Source: an uncultured Desulfofustis sp.
GTDB lineage: Bacteria; Desulfobacterota; Desulfobulbia; Desulfobulbales; Desulfocapsaceae
NCBI GenBank assembly: GCA_905479735.1
Contig: CAJQNS010000091.1
Location: 1-57,731 of the forward strand
Direction: 5' to 3'
Length of the DNA stretch: 57,731 nt
Below the pieces are notes generated by a model. The model did no database searches. It had not been told where the DNA came from and saw nothing but the letters and a program-made list of their open reading frames with translations. Each line of letters opens with the position of its first letter. Within the stretch, counting starts at the first letter, position 1. Both the position numbers and the translations under genes were made by a program. Below, in pieces: positions 18,936-28,182 of the stretch.

Positions 18936-19078
18936 TTTCATACTTGCAAGAAACCGCCACTTATTTCGATAAACTTATATTTCAAAACCTGGCCCCACTT
19001 CGATCCCGCTCCCAGCTCACTTTTTATTCCTGTAAGATTAATAGTGTGATATAAAAACTTATCTACCATCATTTTCAG

Positions 19079-21058
19079 GTGAGCAGAGTATTCGGTATGG
19101 CAGAGAAGGACACACAGCAGGCAGCGATCGTGCCATCGGTCAACAGCAGTGAACATGTAGTCGCCCCCGATGTAGCCGTTTCATTTCTCAAAAGCACCAT
19201 GCCGTTTAGGGAACTCGATGACGATGCTCTCAGGGACCTTGCCCAGCACTGTAAAATCGATTTCTACCCCAAAGGCACCAGGCTCTTAACCTTCAACGAG
19301 TCTGAAATAACTCATCTCTATCTTATTCAGAGAGGAGGCGTCCGGGCTTTTATCACCGATGACGACGGGGATATTGTACTGAAGGATTATCGAGGTGTCG
19401 GATCCAATATAGGGGCGCTGGGAATTATCAGGGAAACCAGGGCCAATCTCAATATCGAGACCATAGAAGATACCTTCTGCTACCTGATTCCCCGGGATGT
19501 CTTCAAAGAACTGGTTCGCAATGACTCGGCGATTTCCCACTACTATCTGAAGAGTTTCTCCGATAATGTGGTGGCGACCGCGTACACGGAGCTGAGGAAA
19601 AACAAACTGACCAGAAGATCCACTGATGAACTGTTACTGTTCAGCACCAAGGCCGGAGAGTTGAGCAAACCTCTGTTTTCCGTATCGGCGACCACTTCCA
19701 TACAGGAGAGCGGAGCCATCATGGCCCGTCAGGGGATCGGCTCCTTGCTGGTTTATGTCGACGAGGATCCCGGCTCGATGATCGGCATCATCACCGATAC
19801 CGATTTCAGGAGCAAGGTCATTGCCGAGGGCAGGGACATCAGAGAACCGGTCAGTTCGATTATGAGCAGCCCCCTTAAAAGCGTGCCCTCGGAAATGCTC
19901 TGCTTCGATGTCCTGCTGAAAATGATGACCACCTCGATTCATCACCTCGGAGTTGAACAGGGCGGCAGGGTCACCGGAGTGATTACCACCCATGATATCA
20001 TGGTCCAGCAGGGCAATTCGCCCTACTATCTGTTCAAGGAGATTGCCTCCCAAAACGAATTCGAGGGTCTCTACCTGCTCTCCGAAAAAGTCAGCGGGCT
20101 GGTCCGCAACATTATCAATGAAGGGGGCAAGTCCGGTGATATTGCCCGGATGATTGCCCTGATCAATGAAAGGATTCTCGCCCAGATTCTTGTTCTGATT
20201 CATCGTCAGCTCGGCCCGGCCCCGGTCAAATACAGCTGGCTTATGTTCGGCAGCGAAGGAAGAAACGAGCAGACATTCAAGACCGATCAGGACAACGGCA
20301 TTGTTTACGAAGAACCCGGCTCTGAACAGCGGGAGGAAGTGGAAAAGTATTTTCGGGTCTTCGGTGAACAGGCCACCTATCACCTGCTCAAATGCGGTTA
20401 TCCATCCTGCCGGGATAATGTCATGGCCAGCAATCCCAAGTGGTGCCAATCGATTTCCAGCTGGAAGGATCAATATTCGTGGTGGATTGAAAAAGCTGAT
20501 CAGCAAGAACAGCTTGGCGCTTCGATCTTTTTTGATTTTCGGCACGGTCACGGAACCGAGCAACTGGCCGTCGATCTGCGCGATCATGTAATCACCAGCT
20601 GTCGTGGGGATAATACCATCATTAAAAATCTCGGTCGTAGTTTTCTGTCACACCAGGCCCCACTGTCTTTTTTTCAAAAATTCATCGTTGAACAGAACGG
20701 CGATCACCGGGACAAGCTCGATATCAAATTGCGCGGTCTGGCACCATTTGTGGACTTTGCCAGGATTCTGAGCCTCAAGTATGGCATCAGGCAGACGAAC
20801 ACGCTGACCAGGCTGAAAAGGCTGTCGGCCAAGAAAAAAGTGGACAGAGAATTTTACCTGGAGATGCTGGACGCCTATGAACTGCAACTGCAGCTTCGGG
20901 TCATACACCAACTTTCCCAGATCGAAGAAGCAAAAGAGCCGGACGATTATATCTATCCCGAAGAGCTCAGCGACCTCGAAAAAAGAATGCTCAAAGACGG
21001 ATTCGGGGTTATTGCCAAAATGCAGAGTCTCATGAGAACGGAACTGAGAGGCTCTTAG
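19079..21058 (+). CDS. cNMP-binding / CBS pair / DUF294 putative nucleotidyltransferase
   Basis: A 659-residue signalling protein. About residues 40-150 form a cyclic-nucleotide-type beta roll (FYPKGTRLLTFNESEITHLY). Residues near 200-320 hold two CBS repeats (SIQESGAIMARQGIGSLLV and MLCFDVLLKMMTTSIHHLGV), which usually bind adenosine nucleotides. Next comes a DUF294 nucleotidyltransferase-like domain with GSEGRNEQTFKTDQDNG near residue 385, showing the GS and DxD signature. The C-terminal helices match DUF294_C. It probably senses nucleotide state and modifies a partner (a GlnD-like idea). The start is uncertain: GTG 19079 or ATG 19097. It abuts the following exonuclease gene with no gap. 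Confidence 0.88.
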   Translation: MSRVFGMAEKDTQQAAIVPSVNSSEHVVAPDVAVSFLKSTMPFRELDDDALRDLAQHCKIDFYPKGTRLLTFNESEITHLYLIQRGGVRAFITDDDGDIVLKDYRGVGSNIGALGIIRETRANLNIETIEDTFCYLIPRDVFKELVRNDSAISHYYLKSFSDNVVATAYTELRKNKLTRRSTDELLLFSTKAGELSKPLFSVSATTSIQESGAIMARQGIGSLLVYVDEDPGSMIGIITDTDFRSKVIAEGRDIREPVSSIMSSPLKSVPSEMLCFDVLLKMMTTSIHHLGVEQGGRVTGVITTHDIMVQQGNSPYYLFKEIASQNEFEGLYLLSEKVSGLVRNIINEGGKSGDIARMIALINERILAQILVLIHRQLGPAPVKYSWLMFGSEGRNEQTFKTDQDNGIVYEEPGSEQREEVEKYFRVFGEQATYHLLKCGYPSCRDNVMASNPKWCQSISSWKDQYSWWIEKADQQEQLGASIFFDFRHGHGTEQLAVDLRDHVITSCRGDNTIIKNLGRSFLSHQAPLSFFQKFIVEQNGDHRDKLDIKLRGLAPFVDFARILSLKYGIRQTNTLTRLKRLSAKKKVDREFYLEMLDAYELQLQLRVIHQLSQIEEAKEPDDYIYPEELSDLEKRMLKDGFGVIAKMQSLMRTELRGS

Positions 21059-21793
21059 GTGGTAAAGATATCAGACAAAATTCCCTGGCTGCGGGGACGA
21101 GACCAGATTATCGTCGCCAATAACCGTCATTTTGCTCGATTTGACCAAAACCGGAAATTCGGCGACTGCAGCTTTGTCGTGTTCGATACCGAGTTGACCG
21201 GTCTCAATCCCAAAAAGGACGAGATCATCTCCATCGGCGCAGTCCGTATCAGGGATCTGCAGATCAATCTGAGCGAAACTTTTCACTGTTATATCCGTCC
21301 TAAAAATCGCCAACATACCCAGGCCACCCTTATTCATAGAATCACTCCTCAGCAGCTCGAAGCGGCTCCCCCGCTCGAGGATGTCCTGCCGATGTTTCTC
21401 AACTTTATAGAAATCGATTTGTTGGTCGGCCACTGTGTTCAGATCGATACGAGTTTTCTCGACAAAGCCACCAGACTATTGTTCAAAGGAACTGTGGCCA
21501 ATCCCAGCTTCGACACCATGCGCATGGCGCAAATCTATAAAAGAAAGGTGCTAGGCGATTTTGACAGCGCCCAGCCGTCGGGTGACGGCCGCTACAATCT
21601 GCAGAAACTCAGTGCCGAGCTCAATCTGCCGTTTTTCGAAGCCCACGACGCCCTCGAGGATGCCTTACAGACCGCCTACCTGTTCATTTTTCTGGTCAAG
21701 AAACTGCAATCGGTCGGGGTGATTACCCTCCGGGACCTGCTTACGGCAGGCAAGGAGATTGACTGGGCAGCCAGGAAAGCCGACGGCGTCTGA
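21059..21793 (+). CDS. DnaQ-like 3'-5' exonuclease (DEDDh)
   Basis: A 244-residue exonuclease of the DNA polymerase III epsilon type. Motif I is VVFDTELTGLNP near residue 40, motif II is in LLVGHCVQIDTSFLD, and motif III is FEAHDALEDALQTAYLF with the catalytic H and D. The first residues (about 1-35) are an extension with no known domain. GTG 21059 immediately follows the TAG of the DUF294 gene, so the two are co-translated. It is not polymerase epsilon itself by context: such stand-alone proteins next to cNMP-CBS-DUF294 genes are common in proteobacteria and their substrate is unknown. Confidence 0.88.
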   Translation: MVKISDKIPWLRGRDQIIVANNRHFARFDQNRKFGDCSFVVFDTELTGLNPKKDEIISIGAVRIRDLQINLSETFHCYIRPKNRQHTQATLIHRITPQQLEAAPPLEDVLPMFLNFIEIDLLVGHCVQIDTSFLDKATRLLFKGTVANPSFDTMRMAQIYKRKVLGDFDSAQPSGDGRYNLQKLSAELNLPFFEAHDALEDALQTAYLFIFLVKKLQSVGVITLRDLLTAGKEIDWAARKADGV

Positions 21794-21814
21794 ACTGCGG
21801 TTGCCGTCTTTTTT
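21782..21814 (+). terminator. Rho-independent terminator of the DUF294-exonuclease operon
   Basis: The stem GACGGC (21782-21787) / GCCGTC (21803-21808) is followed by a T run (21807-21814 with a C). The left arm lies within the last codons of the exonuclease gene, before its TGA. Confidence 0.6.
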
Positions 21815-21880
21815 CTGATGTTTTTTCCATCCATTAGCCTCCAATTTCAGCCGCTAGGTGGCGTTGCTGAAGTATTTGGT

Positions 21881-21908
21881 TTGACAAAACAGTTTACTTT
21901 ACTAAAAT
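21881..21908 (+). promoter_or_regulatory. Sigma70-type promoter of alaS
   Basis: TTGACA (21881-21886), 16 bases, TAAAAT (21903-21908). Transcription would start near 21915, about 90 bases before alaS. Confidence 0.6.
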
Positions 21909-21927
21909 CTTAATTTTTGCATTATTG

Positions 21928-21952
21928 ACCTGCACCGCCTGCGGTTGCAGGT
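21928..21952 (+). promoter_or_regulatory. Strong hairpin in the alaS leader
   Basis: ACCTGCACCG (21928-21937) pairs with CGG-T-TGCAGGT (21942-21952) around a CCTG loop, with one bulged T. No T-run follows, so it is not a plain terminator. It lies just behind the expected transcription start. In E. coli, AlaRS represses its own gene by binding a palindrome at the promoter; whether this structure serves such a role is a guess. Confidence 0.4.
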
Positions 21953-22005
21953 GCACAAAAGCAGCGGCTCCACGTCTGCAGAAATCTCAAACCGGAAAGA
22001 AGCGT

Positions 22006-24654
22006 ATGACAGGAAACGAAATTCGAACAAAATTTCTGGAATATTTCGAACGCAACGGTCACACCACCGTGGACAGTTCCTCACTCGTACCCCAGGACGA
22101 CCCCACCCTGCTTTTCACTAACGCGGGAATGGTGCAGTTCAAAACCGTGTTTATGGGCGAGGAGAAAAGGGACTATGTCAGGGCTGTCACCAGCCAGTGC
22201 TGTATGCGGGCAGGGGGCAAACACAACGATCTCGAGAATGTCGGCTATACGGCCAGACACCATACTTTTTTCGAGATGCTGGGGAATTTCTCTTTCGGCG
22301 ACTATTTCAAGAAGGAGGCGATAGATTTTGCCTGGGAGTTCTTGACCGTTGAACTTGGCATAGATCCGGGTCAGCTCTGGGTATCGATCTATGAAGACGA
22401 CGATGAGGCCGAGGAATTGTGGGAGCAGATCGAAACCTTGCCCAAAGGCCGCATCGTCCGTTTTGATGAAAAGGACAACTTCTGGGCCATGGGTGACACC
22501 GGTCCCTGCGGTCCCTGTTCCGAGATTCATATCGACCAGGGGGAAGCCGCTGGCTGCGGCCGAGCTGACTGTGCCCTCGGCTGCGATTGCGATCGTTTTC
22601 TGGAGCTCTGGAATCTGGTGTTCATGCAGTTCAACCGCTTTGAAGACGGCACCATGGAGCCGCTGCCCAAGCCCAGTATCGACACCGGCATGGGGCTTGA
22701 GCGAGTGGCCGCAGTGCTGCAGGGTAAATTCAACAACTATGACTCCGATCTCTTTGCGCCGATAATCTCCAGGCTCGAAAGTTTATCGGGGAGAACCTAC
22801 GGTAATGACGCAGCCGATGACACGGCCATGCGGGTTATCGCCGATCATGTCAGGGCCACCTGTTTTCTGGTGGCCGACGGCGTGCTGCCCTCCAATGAGG
22901 GCAGAGGGTATGTACTCAGGCGGGTACTGCGGAGGGCCATCCGCTTCGGCAGGAACCTCGGCTTGACCGGTCCGTTTCTGCATCAGGCCTGTATAGCGGT
23001 AGTCGATTCCATGGTCGGTGCCTATCCGCGTCTCACCGATACCTCAGAGCTGCTGGAGAAGGTCGTTAACAATGAGGAAGCCCGCTTTGGTGAGACCCTC
23101 GAGCACGGGCTGGTTCTGCTCGATCAGGAGATCGCCCGTCAGCAGGGGGAAAACAACCCGCTGATCAGCGGCGATTTCATTTTCAAGCTCTACGACACCT
23201 TTGGATTCCCTGTTGATATCGTCCGAGACATCTCCTTGGAGCGTTCAATCGCCTTCGATGATGGTGGCTTTAATGAGGCTATGGAACAGCAACGCAGCAA
23301 ATCACGGGCATCGAGAAAGGATGAGGGGCTGCTGCTCAAAGAAGAGGGGGTAAAGGAACTGATCGAATCGGGGCACCGCAGTGAGTTCACCGGCTATGGT
23401 TCCCGTTGGGAGTCAGCCTCGGTCGCAGGTCTGCTGGATGAGAATGGTCGGGTCGTGGACCAGGCAGAAGCCGGACAGAAAGTGCGCATGCTGACCGACC
23501 GGACCCCGTTTTATGCCGAGTCCGGCGGCCAGCTCGGCGATGTCGGTCGGGCCGAGTGGAGCGGTGGTCAGGCAGAGATATACGATACCACCTCCGAGAC
23601 CGAGGGGTTCATCCTGCACCATCTGAAGGTCATCAGCGGCAGGTTGGCCACCGGCAGCCCGATCGATCTGACAGTCGATGACGGGTGCCGCACAGACACC
23701 GAAGCCAACCACAGTGCCACCCACCTGCTGCACGCTGCTTTGCGCGATGTACTGGGTGACCACGTCAAGCAGGCCGGCTCGCTGGTGAGTCCTGACCGGC
23801 TGCGTTTCGATTTCACCCATTTTTCGGCGCTGCAGCCCGAGGAGATCCGTGACATCGAATCGAAGATCAATGATCAGATAAGGAAAAATCAAGCGGTTGA
23901 AGTCAAGATTGTTGACCGTGAAGAGGCCTTCAGTGAAGGGGCCATGGCCCTCTTTGGTGAGAAATACGGGGATTCAGTAAGGGTGGTTTCCATTGAGCCG
24001 GTCTCCAAAGAGCTGTGCGGCGGCACCCATGTCGGGGCGACGGGCAATATCGGTCTGCTGAAGATACTCAGCGAAGGCGGCATTGCTGCCGGGGTAAGAA
24101 GAATCGAGGCGGTAACCGGCCGCAAAGCGGTGGCTCTGATACAGGACATGGCCGTACGTGAAGAGGCGATCGGCAGCAGGCTCAATGCCACACCGTCAGA
24201 ACTTTTAGGTAAAGTGGAACATTTGCTTGATGCCCAGAAAAAACTTGAAAAACAGGTGGCGCTCCTAGCCACTCAAGTGGCCAGTTCGGGACTGGATTCT
24301 GTGCTGGACAAAAGTGTCGAGGTCGACGGTGTCAAGGTCATTGCCGCGGAAATCGAGCTGGACAGTCCCAAGACGCTTCGCGAGGTGGGTGACAAGGTCC
24401 GAGACAAAATGGGCTCAGGTATTGCCGTACTCGGCGGTTCAATAAAGGGCAAAGCGGCACTGCTGGTCATCGTTTCAAAGGATCTTACCGATCGGTTCAA
24501 GGCTGGAAAGCTTATCAATAGCGTGGCTGCAATAGTCGGCGGTAAAGGAGGGGGACGGCCTGACATGGCACAGGCCGGAGGACCCATGGCAGACAAGGTA
24601 GCCGAGGCCATTTCTGCGGTTCCCTCTATTGTCGAAGAATCGAGCAAGGTATAG
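22006..24654 (+). CDS. alaS: Alanyl-tRNA synthetase
   Basis: An 882-residue class II synthetase charging tRNA-Ala. The catalytic core opens TGNEIRTKFLEYFERNGHT with the motif 2 region VTSQCCMRAGGKHNDLENVG and motif 3 in DTGMGLERVAAVLQG. The editing domain carries the zinc-binding set HSATHLLHAAL (HxxxH) and CGGTHVGATG (C...H) needed to clear mischarged Ser/Gly. The C-Ala domain ends with GGKGGGRPDMAQAGG, the usual DHHA1 glycine-rich motif. I start at ATG 22006; an in-frame ATG 27 codons earlier (21925) lies in the leader hairpin region and gives an atypical N-terminus. A consensus promoter and a terminator frame it as a single-gene unit. Confidence 0.96.
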   Translation: MTGNEIRTKFLEYFERNGHTTVDSSSLVPQDDPTLLFTNAGMVQFKTVFMGEEKRDYVRAVTSQCCMRAGGKHNDLENVGYTARHHTFFEMLGNFSFGDYFKKEAIDFAWEFLTVELGIDPGQLWVSIYEDDDEAEELWEQIETLPKGRIVRFDEKDNFWAMGDTGPCGPCSEIHIDQGEAAGCGRADCALGCDCDRFLELWNLVFMQFNRFEDGTMEPLPKPSIDTGMGLERVAAVLQGKFNNYDSDLFAPIISRLESLSGRTYGNDAADDTAMRVIADHVRATCFLVADGVLPSNEGRGYVLRRVLRRAIRFGRNLGLTGPFLHQACIAVVDSMVGAYPRLTDTSELLEKVVNNEEARFGETLEHGLVLLDQEIARQQGENNPLISGDFIFKLYDTFGFPVDIVRDISLERSIAFDDGGFNEAMEQQRSKSRASRKDEGLLLKEEGVKELIESGHRSEFTGYGSRWESASVAGLLDENGRVVDQAEAGQKVRMLTDRTPFYAESGGQLGDVGRAEWSGGQAEIYDTTSETEGFILHHLKVISGRLATGSPIDLTVDDGCRTDTEANHSATHLLHAALRDVLGDHVKQAGSLVSPDRLRFDFTHFSALQPEEIRDIESKINDQIRKNQAVEVKIVDREEAFSEGAMALFGEKYGDSVRVVSIEPVSKELCGGTHVGATGNIGLLKILSEGGIAAGVRRIEAVTGRKAVALIQDMAVREEAIGSRLNATPSELLGKVEHLLDAQKKLEKQVALLATQVASSGLDSVLDKSVEVDGVKVIAAEIELDSPKTLREVGDKVRDKMGSGIAVLGGSIKGKAALLVIVSKDLTDRFKAGKLINSVAAIVGGKGGGRPDMAQAGGPMADKVAEAISAVPSIVEESSKV

Positions 24655-24704
24655 CTGGGTGGATCATCGTCAACGATCCGGAAATGTTGGCCAGAAAATA
24701 GCCG

Positions 24705-24733
24705 GACCGGGCACTTTTGCCCGGTCTTTTTTT
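24705..24733 (+). terminator. Rho-independent terminator of alaS
   Basis: GACCGGGC (24705-24712) pairs perfectly with GCCCGGTC (24719-24726) and is followed by seven T residues. A textbook intrinsic terminator 50 bases after the stop. Confidence 0.85.
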
Positions 24734-24805
24734 GGGTCTGGAAAAGAGTCGTCCAAGTAAATGAAAAAGGGCTTAAATTAAGGCTTTCAGACGACGATAA
24801 AGTAG

Positions 24806-24861
24806 TTGACATGACCTTATATTTGCAGTAAAGATTTTGAGCTGTTGTGAATGGCCATTCA
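24806..24861 (+). promoter_or_regulatory. Promoter and palindrome upstream of the atp operon
   Basis: TTGACA (24806-24811), 17 bases, TAAAGA (24829-24834) is a good promoter. A perfect 14-base palindrome, TGAATGGCCATTCA, lies at 24848-24861, just past the expected start of transcription and about 107 bases before the first gene. It could be an operator. Nothing else stands out in the roughly 310-base gap apart from the alaS terminator. Confidence 0.45.
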
Positions 24862-24968
24862 TTTTATTGGTGGGTCTTATTTGCAACGCTTCAGGAGAGT
24901 CGTGAGTTCAGTTTTCATTCCTTCGGGGATGTTTGTATTTTTATTTCTGCAAATCAGGAGCATAGCAC

Positions 24969-25394
24969 ATGGTCACAGTTGACATCACAATGGTGATTCA
25001 GATGATAAACATGGTGGTACTCATGTTTTTGCTCAACGGGGTTCTTTACAAGCCGGTTAAGAAGATCCTCAAGGAGCGGTCTGAAAAGATGCAGGGAATG
25101 CAGAATGATGTGGCGAAGTTTGAAGAAAACGCACGTCTGCGCCAGGAAGAGGTAGATGCCAAGATGTCCAAGGCCTCTGGCAAGGCCAAAGCGGCACTCG
25201 ACGCAGCCAGAGCTGAGGCTCAGGCTGCGGGCGATGAGAAGATGGCATCAATCAAGGCCGAAGTGGACCAGTTCAAGGAAAAACAGTTGGCGGACATCAA
25301 CACCCAGATCGACACGGCTCAGACGGAACTGAAGGCCAACCTCGATGGGTTTGCCACGGACATGGCCAGCAAAATTCTGGGGAGGGCGCTCTAA
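24969..25394 (+). CDS. atpF': F0F1 ATP synthase subunit b' (peripheral stalk)
   Basis: A 141-residue stator protein. One N-terminal membrane helix (ITMVIQMINMVVLMFLLNGVLY) is followed by the long charged, Ala-rich helix (RQEEVDAKMSKASGKAKAALDAARAEAQ) that reaches from the membrane to F1. It is the first gene of the operon and is followed two bases later by a second b-type gene, so the stalk is a b/b' heterodimer rather than a b homodimer. ATG 24969 has CAGGAG nine bases upstream. Length is normal for b'. Confidence 0.9.
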   Translation: MVTVDITMVIQMINMVVLMFLLNGVLYKPVKKILKERSEKMQGMQNDVAKFEENARLRQEEVDAKMSKASGKAKAALDAARAEAQAAGDEKMASIKAEVDQFKEKQLADINTQIDTAQTELKANLDGFATDMASKILGRAL

Positions 25395-25396
25395 TC

Positions 25397-26098
25397 ATGA
25401 ATAAATTCGGGCACATATCCAGGCTGTTCACGTTGCTGGCGGCGCTCTGTTTTGGGCTGTCGATTGCAGCTACAACGATCTACGCTTCTGAAAAACCGGC
25501 GGCAGATGCACATTCCACAACCGTGGAACAGGCAGCCAATGCTGGGCATGGTGAAGCCGATGCCCATGCAGCCGAAGGTGAGGATGGCGGGGGGCATGGA
25601 GAAGGAAGCCTGTCACCGGCCAAACTCAAGGACTTGTTCTGGCGAGTTCTAAACTTTATTGCCTTGATGATAATTCTGGTCAAATTCGGTGCCAAGCCTA
25701 TAGCTTCGGCTCTCGGTGGCCGCCAGGCAACGGTTAAGAACGAACTGGAAGACTTGGAGACTCGGCGGGACGAGGCTGAAAAGCAGTACCGCGATTTTGA
25801 GTCCAAGCTGGCTACCGTGGAGAAAGACATCGATAGTATCGTCGAAAAAGCTGTGGCCCAGGCCGAGGTCGAGAAGGCCAAAATCATAGAGAAAGCCGAG
25901 CAGGCAGTGGACGACATGAAGCGCCAGGCTGAACAGTCCATCCAGAATGAGATAGTCGAAGCCCGCCGCGATTTGAAAAACTATGTCGCTGACCAGGCAA
26001 CGGTCATAGCCGAAGGACTGATCGTCAAGAATCTGACCCCAGATGACCAGGTCAAGATCATTGAAAATTACTTAGATAAAGTGGGGGCCGTACAGTGA
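25397..26098 (+). CDS. atpF: F0F1 ATP synthase subunit b with N-terminal extension
   Basis: A 233-residue b subunit, longer than the usual 156-165. Residues 1-30 resemble a signal peptide (LFTLLAALCFGLSIAATTIYASE); next is a His/Gly/Glu-rich linker (about 35-72, with GHGEADAHAAEGEDGGGHGEG-type sequence), then the membrane helix DLFWRVLNFIALMIILVKFG and the charged stalk helix ending near 230. The extension places the linker outside the cytoplasm if the first segment is a signal peptide or second helix. Similar long b subunits occur in sulfate-reducing relatives (from memory). The stop overlaps the atpH start by four bases. Confidence 0.9.
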   Translation: MNKFGHISRLFTLLAALCFGLSIAATTIYASEKPAADAHSTTVEQAANAGHGEADAHAAEGEDGGGHGEGSLSPAKLKDLFWRVLNFIALMIILVKFGAKPIASALGGRQATVKNELEDLETRRDEAEKQYRDFESKLATVEKDIDSIVEKAVAQAEVEKAKIIEKAEQAVDDMKRQAEQSIQNEIVEARRDLKNYVADQATVIAEGLIVKNLTPDDQVKIIENYLDKVGAVQ

Positions 26099-26640
26099 AA
26101 CAGACTATCCTCGCCAAACGATACGCCAAGGCGCTGTTTTCCATAGGTAAGGAAGACGGCAAGTACGAAGCCTATAGCGAAGCGCTTAAAGGGCTGGCAG
26201 CGCTTTTTGAATCCAACCCGGAAGTTGAAGATGCACTGACTAACCCACTCTATCCTCTCGATGTCAGAGAAAAGGCCATGGGCGCAATCATTGAATCCAT
26301 GGACGCCGACAAGGTGATGGGGAATTTCCTGAACCTGCTCGTTGAAAAAAAACGGGCGGCAATACTTCCTGAGATTGCCGAAGTATTTCAGACTATGGTT
26401 GATGAGGACAAAAACATCAGCCACGGAACGGTGGTATCAGCCATTGAATTGGAAACGGATTTACAAAAAAAGATACAGGATACATTAGAAAAGATAACTG
26501 GCAAGAAGGTTGAGCTGACTGCATCAGTCGATCCTTCCATTATTGGCGGCGTCATTGCCAAGGTTGGTGATCTGGTTCTGGATGGCAGCATCAGGACTCA
26601 GCTTGCAAGTTTAAAAGGTTCCATTAAGGGGAGAGAATAG
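26095..26640 (+). CDS. atpH: F0F1 ATP synthase subunit delta
   Basis: A 181-residue delta (OSCP-like) subunit that sits on top of F1 and binds the b stalk. It starts LAKRYAKALFSIGKEDG and ends with the typical KVGDLVLDGSIRTQLASLK. Start is GTG 26095 inside GTGA, overlapping the atpF stop, so translation is coupled. Length is normal. atpA follows directly after the stop with no gap. Confidence 0.93.
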   Translation: MKQTILAKRYAKALFSIGKEDGKYEAYSEALKGLAALFESNPEVEDALTNPLYPLDVREKAMGAIIESMDADKVMGNFLNLLVEKKRAAILPEIAEVFQTMVDEDKNISHGTVVSAIELETDLQKKIQDTLEKITGKKVELTASVDPSIIGGVIAKVGDLVLDGSIRTQLASLKGSIKGRE

Positions 26641-28164
26641 ATGCAGATCAAAGCCGAAGAAATCAGTCAAATTATCAAGGACCAGATTGGTGAGTATGAG
26701 ACCAGTGTTGACCTCGACGAGACCGGAACCGTTATCTCTGTTGGTGACGGTATTGCCCGTGTCTACGGAGTCCAGAACTGCATGGCCATGGAGCTTCTTG
26801 AGTTCCCGGGCGGCATCATGGGCTTGGCCCTGAACCTCGAAGAGGACAACGTCGGTTGCGCCATTTTCGGCGATGTTGCAGGTATCAAGGAAGGTGATAT
26901 TGTCAAGCGCACCGGTCGTATTGCCGAGGTTCCGGTTGGACCCAAAATGGAAGGCCGCGTCGTTGACGGTATCGGCCAGGTAATTGACGGCCAGGGGCCG
27001 ATCAATTCCGAGCATTCCTCCAAGATCGAGGTTCTGGCTCCCGGCGTTATCGCCAGAAAGGGTGTCCATGAGCCGATGTATACAGGTGCCAAAGCGGTTG
27101 ATTCGATGACTCCAGTTGGCAAGGGCCAGCGTGAATTGATTATCGGTGATCGCCAGATAGGTAAAACAGCTCTTTGCGTCGATGCAATCATTGCCCAAAA
27201 AGAGACCGATGTGCACTGCATCTATGTGGCGGTTGGTCAGAAAAAATCGACGGTGGCTCTCGTCGTTGAAGCACTGAGAAAGCATGGTGCGATGGATTAC
27301 ACCACCGTGGTTTCCGCCTGTGCTTCGGATCCGGCCGCGATGCAGTACATCGCCCCGTTTGCCGGCTGTGCCATGGGAGAGTATTTCCGCGATATCGGTG
27401 AGCACGCCCTGATTATCTACGACGATCTCTCCAAGCAGGCCGTCTCCTATCGAGAGCTGTCCCTGCTGCTTCGTCGTCCGCCTGGACGCGAGGCCTTCCC
27501 AGGAGACATTTTCTTCAACCATTCGCGCCTGCTCGAGCGAGCAGCAAAAGTTAATGACGAACTCGGTGCCGGCTCGCTGACTGCGCTGCCGATTATCGAA
27601 ACCCAGGCCGGTGACGTATCCGCCTTTATCCCGACCAACGTTATTTCCATTACCGACGGCCAGGTTTACCTGGAACCCAATCTGTTTTTCTCAGGGGTCC
27701 GTCCGGCGATCAACGTCGGTTTGTCCGTATCCCGTGTCGGTGGCGCCGCCCAGGTAAAAGCTATGAAGCAGGTTGCCGGTACGCTGCGACTCGATCTGGC
27801 CCAGTACCGCGAACTGGCAGCTTTTGCGGCCTTCGGATCGGATCTCGATGCAGCCACCCAGGCCCAGTTGACTCGTGGTGAACGTCTGGTTGAGATTCTC
27901 AAACAACCGCAATACCAGCCGCTGTCGATGGAAAAGCAAGTCTGTATCATTTATGCCGGGACCAACGGCTGGCTGGATAAACTGCCGGTTGAGACCCTGG
28001 CCGACTACGAAGCAGAGCTTTACAACTACATCGAGTCCAATGATCCGTCCATCTACAGCGACCTGAAAGAAAAGCAGGAATTCGACGATGGTCTGAAAGA
28101 GAAACTCGATAAAGTCCTAACCAGTTTTGGTGACACGTTCAAGGCAACGAAAGGTCTTAACTAA
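26641..28164 (+). CDS. atpA: F0F1 ATP synthase subunit alpha
   Basis: A 507-residue non-catalytic nucleotide-binding subunit of F1. The P-loop [10 protein letters not shown] is near residue 169, and segments such as AMEYFRD-like [22 protein letters not shown] and [18 protein letters not shown] are the family hallmarks. Length is normal. ATG 26641 is preceded by GGGAGAG. It lies inside the operon between atpH and atpG. Confidence 0.97.
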   Translation: MQIKAEEISQIIKDQIGEYETSVDLDETGTVISVGDGIARVYGVQNCMAMELLEFPGGIMGLALNLEEDNVGCAIFGDVAGIKEGDIVKRTGRIAEVPVGPKMEGRVVDGIGQVIDGQGPINSEHSSKIEVLAPGVIARKGVHEPMYTGAKAVDSMTPVGKGQRELIIGDRQIGKTALCVDAIIAQKETDVHCIYVAVGQKKSTVALVVEALRKHGAMDYTTVVSACASDPAAMQYIAPFAGCAMGEYFRDIGEHALIIYDDLSKQAVSYRELSLLLRRPPGREAFPGDIFFNHSRLLERAAKVNDELGAGSLTALPIIETQAGDVSAFIPTNVISITDGQVYLEPNLFFSGVRPAINVGLSVSRVGGAAQVKAMKQVAGTLRLDLAQYRELAAFAAFGSDLDAATQAQLTRGERLVEILKQPQYQPLSMEKQVCIIYAGTNGWLDKLPVETLADYEAELYNYIESNDPSIYSDLKEKQEFDDGLKEKLDKVLTSFGDTFKATKGLN

Positions 28165-28182
28165 TTTAGCAAAGGTCCAGCT

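Noticed and set aside
19634-20587. A 317-codon antisense frame opposite the cNMP-CBS-DUF294 gene
   Set aside because: It is a mirror of the real gene's codon bias and has no recognisable protein features or ribosome site.
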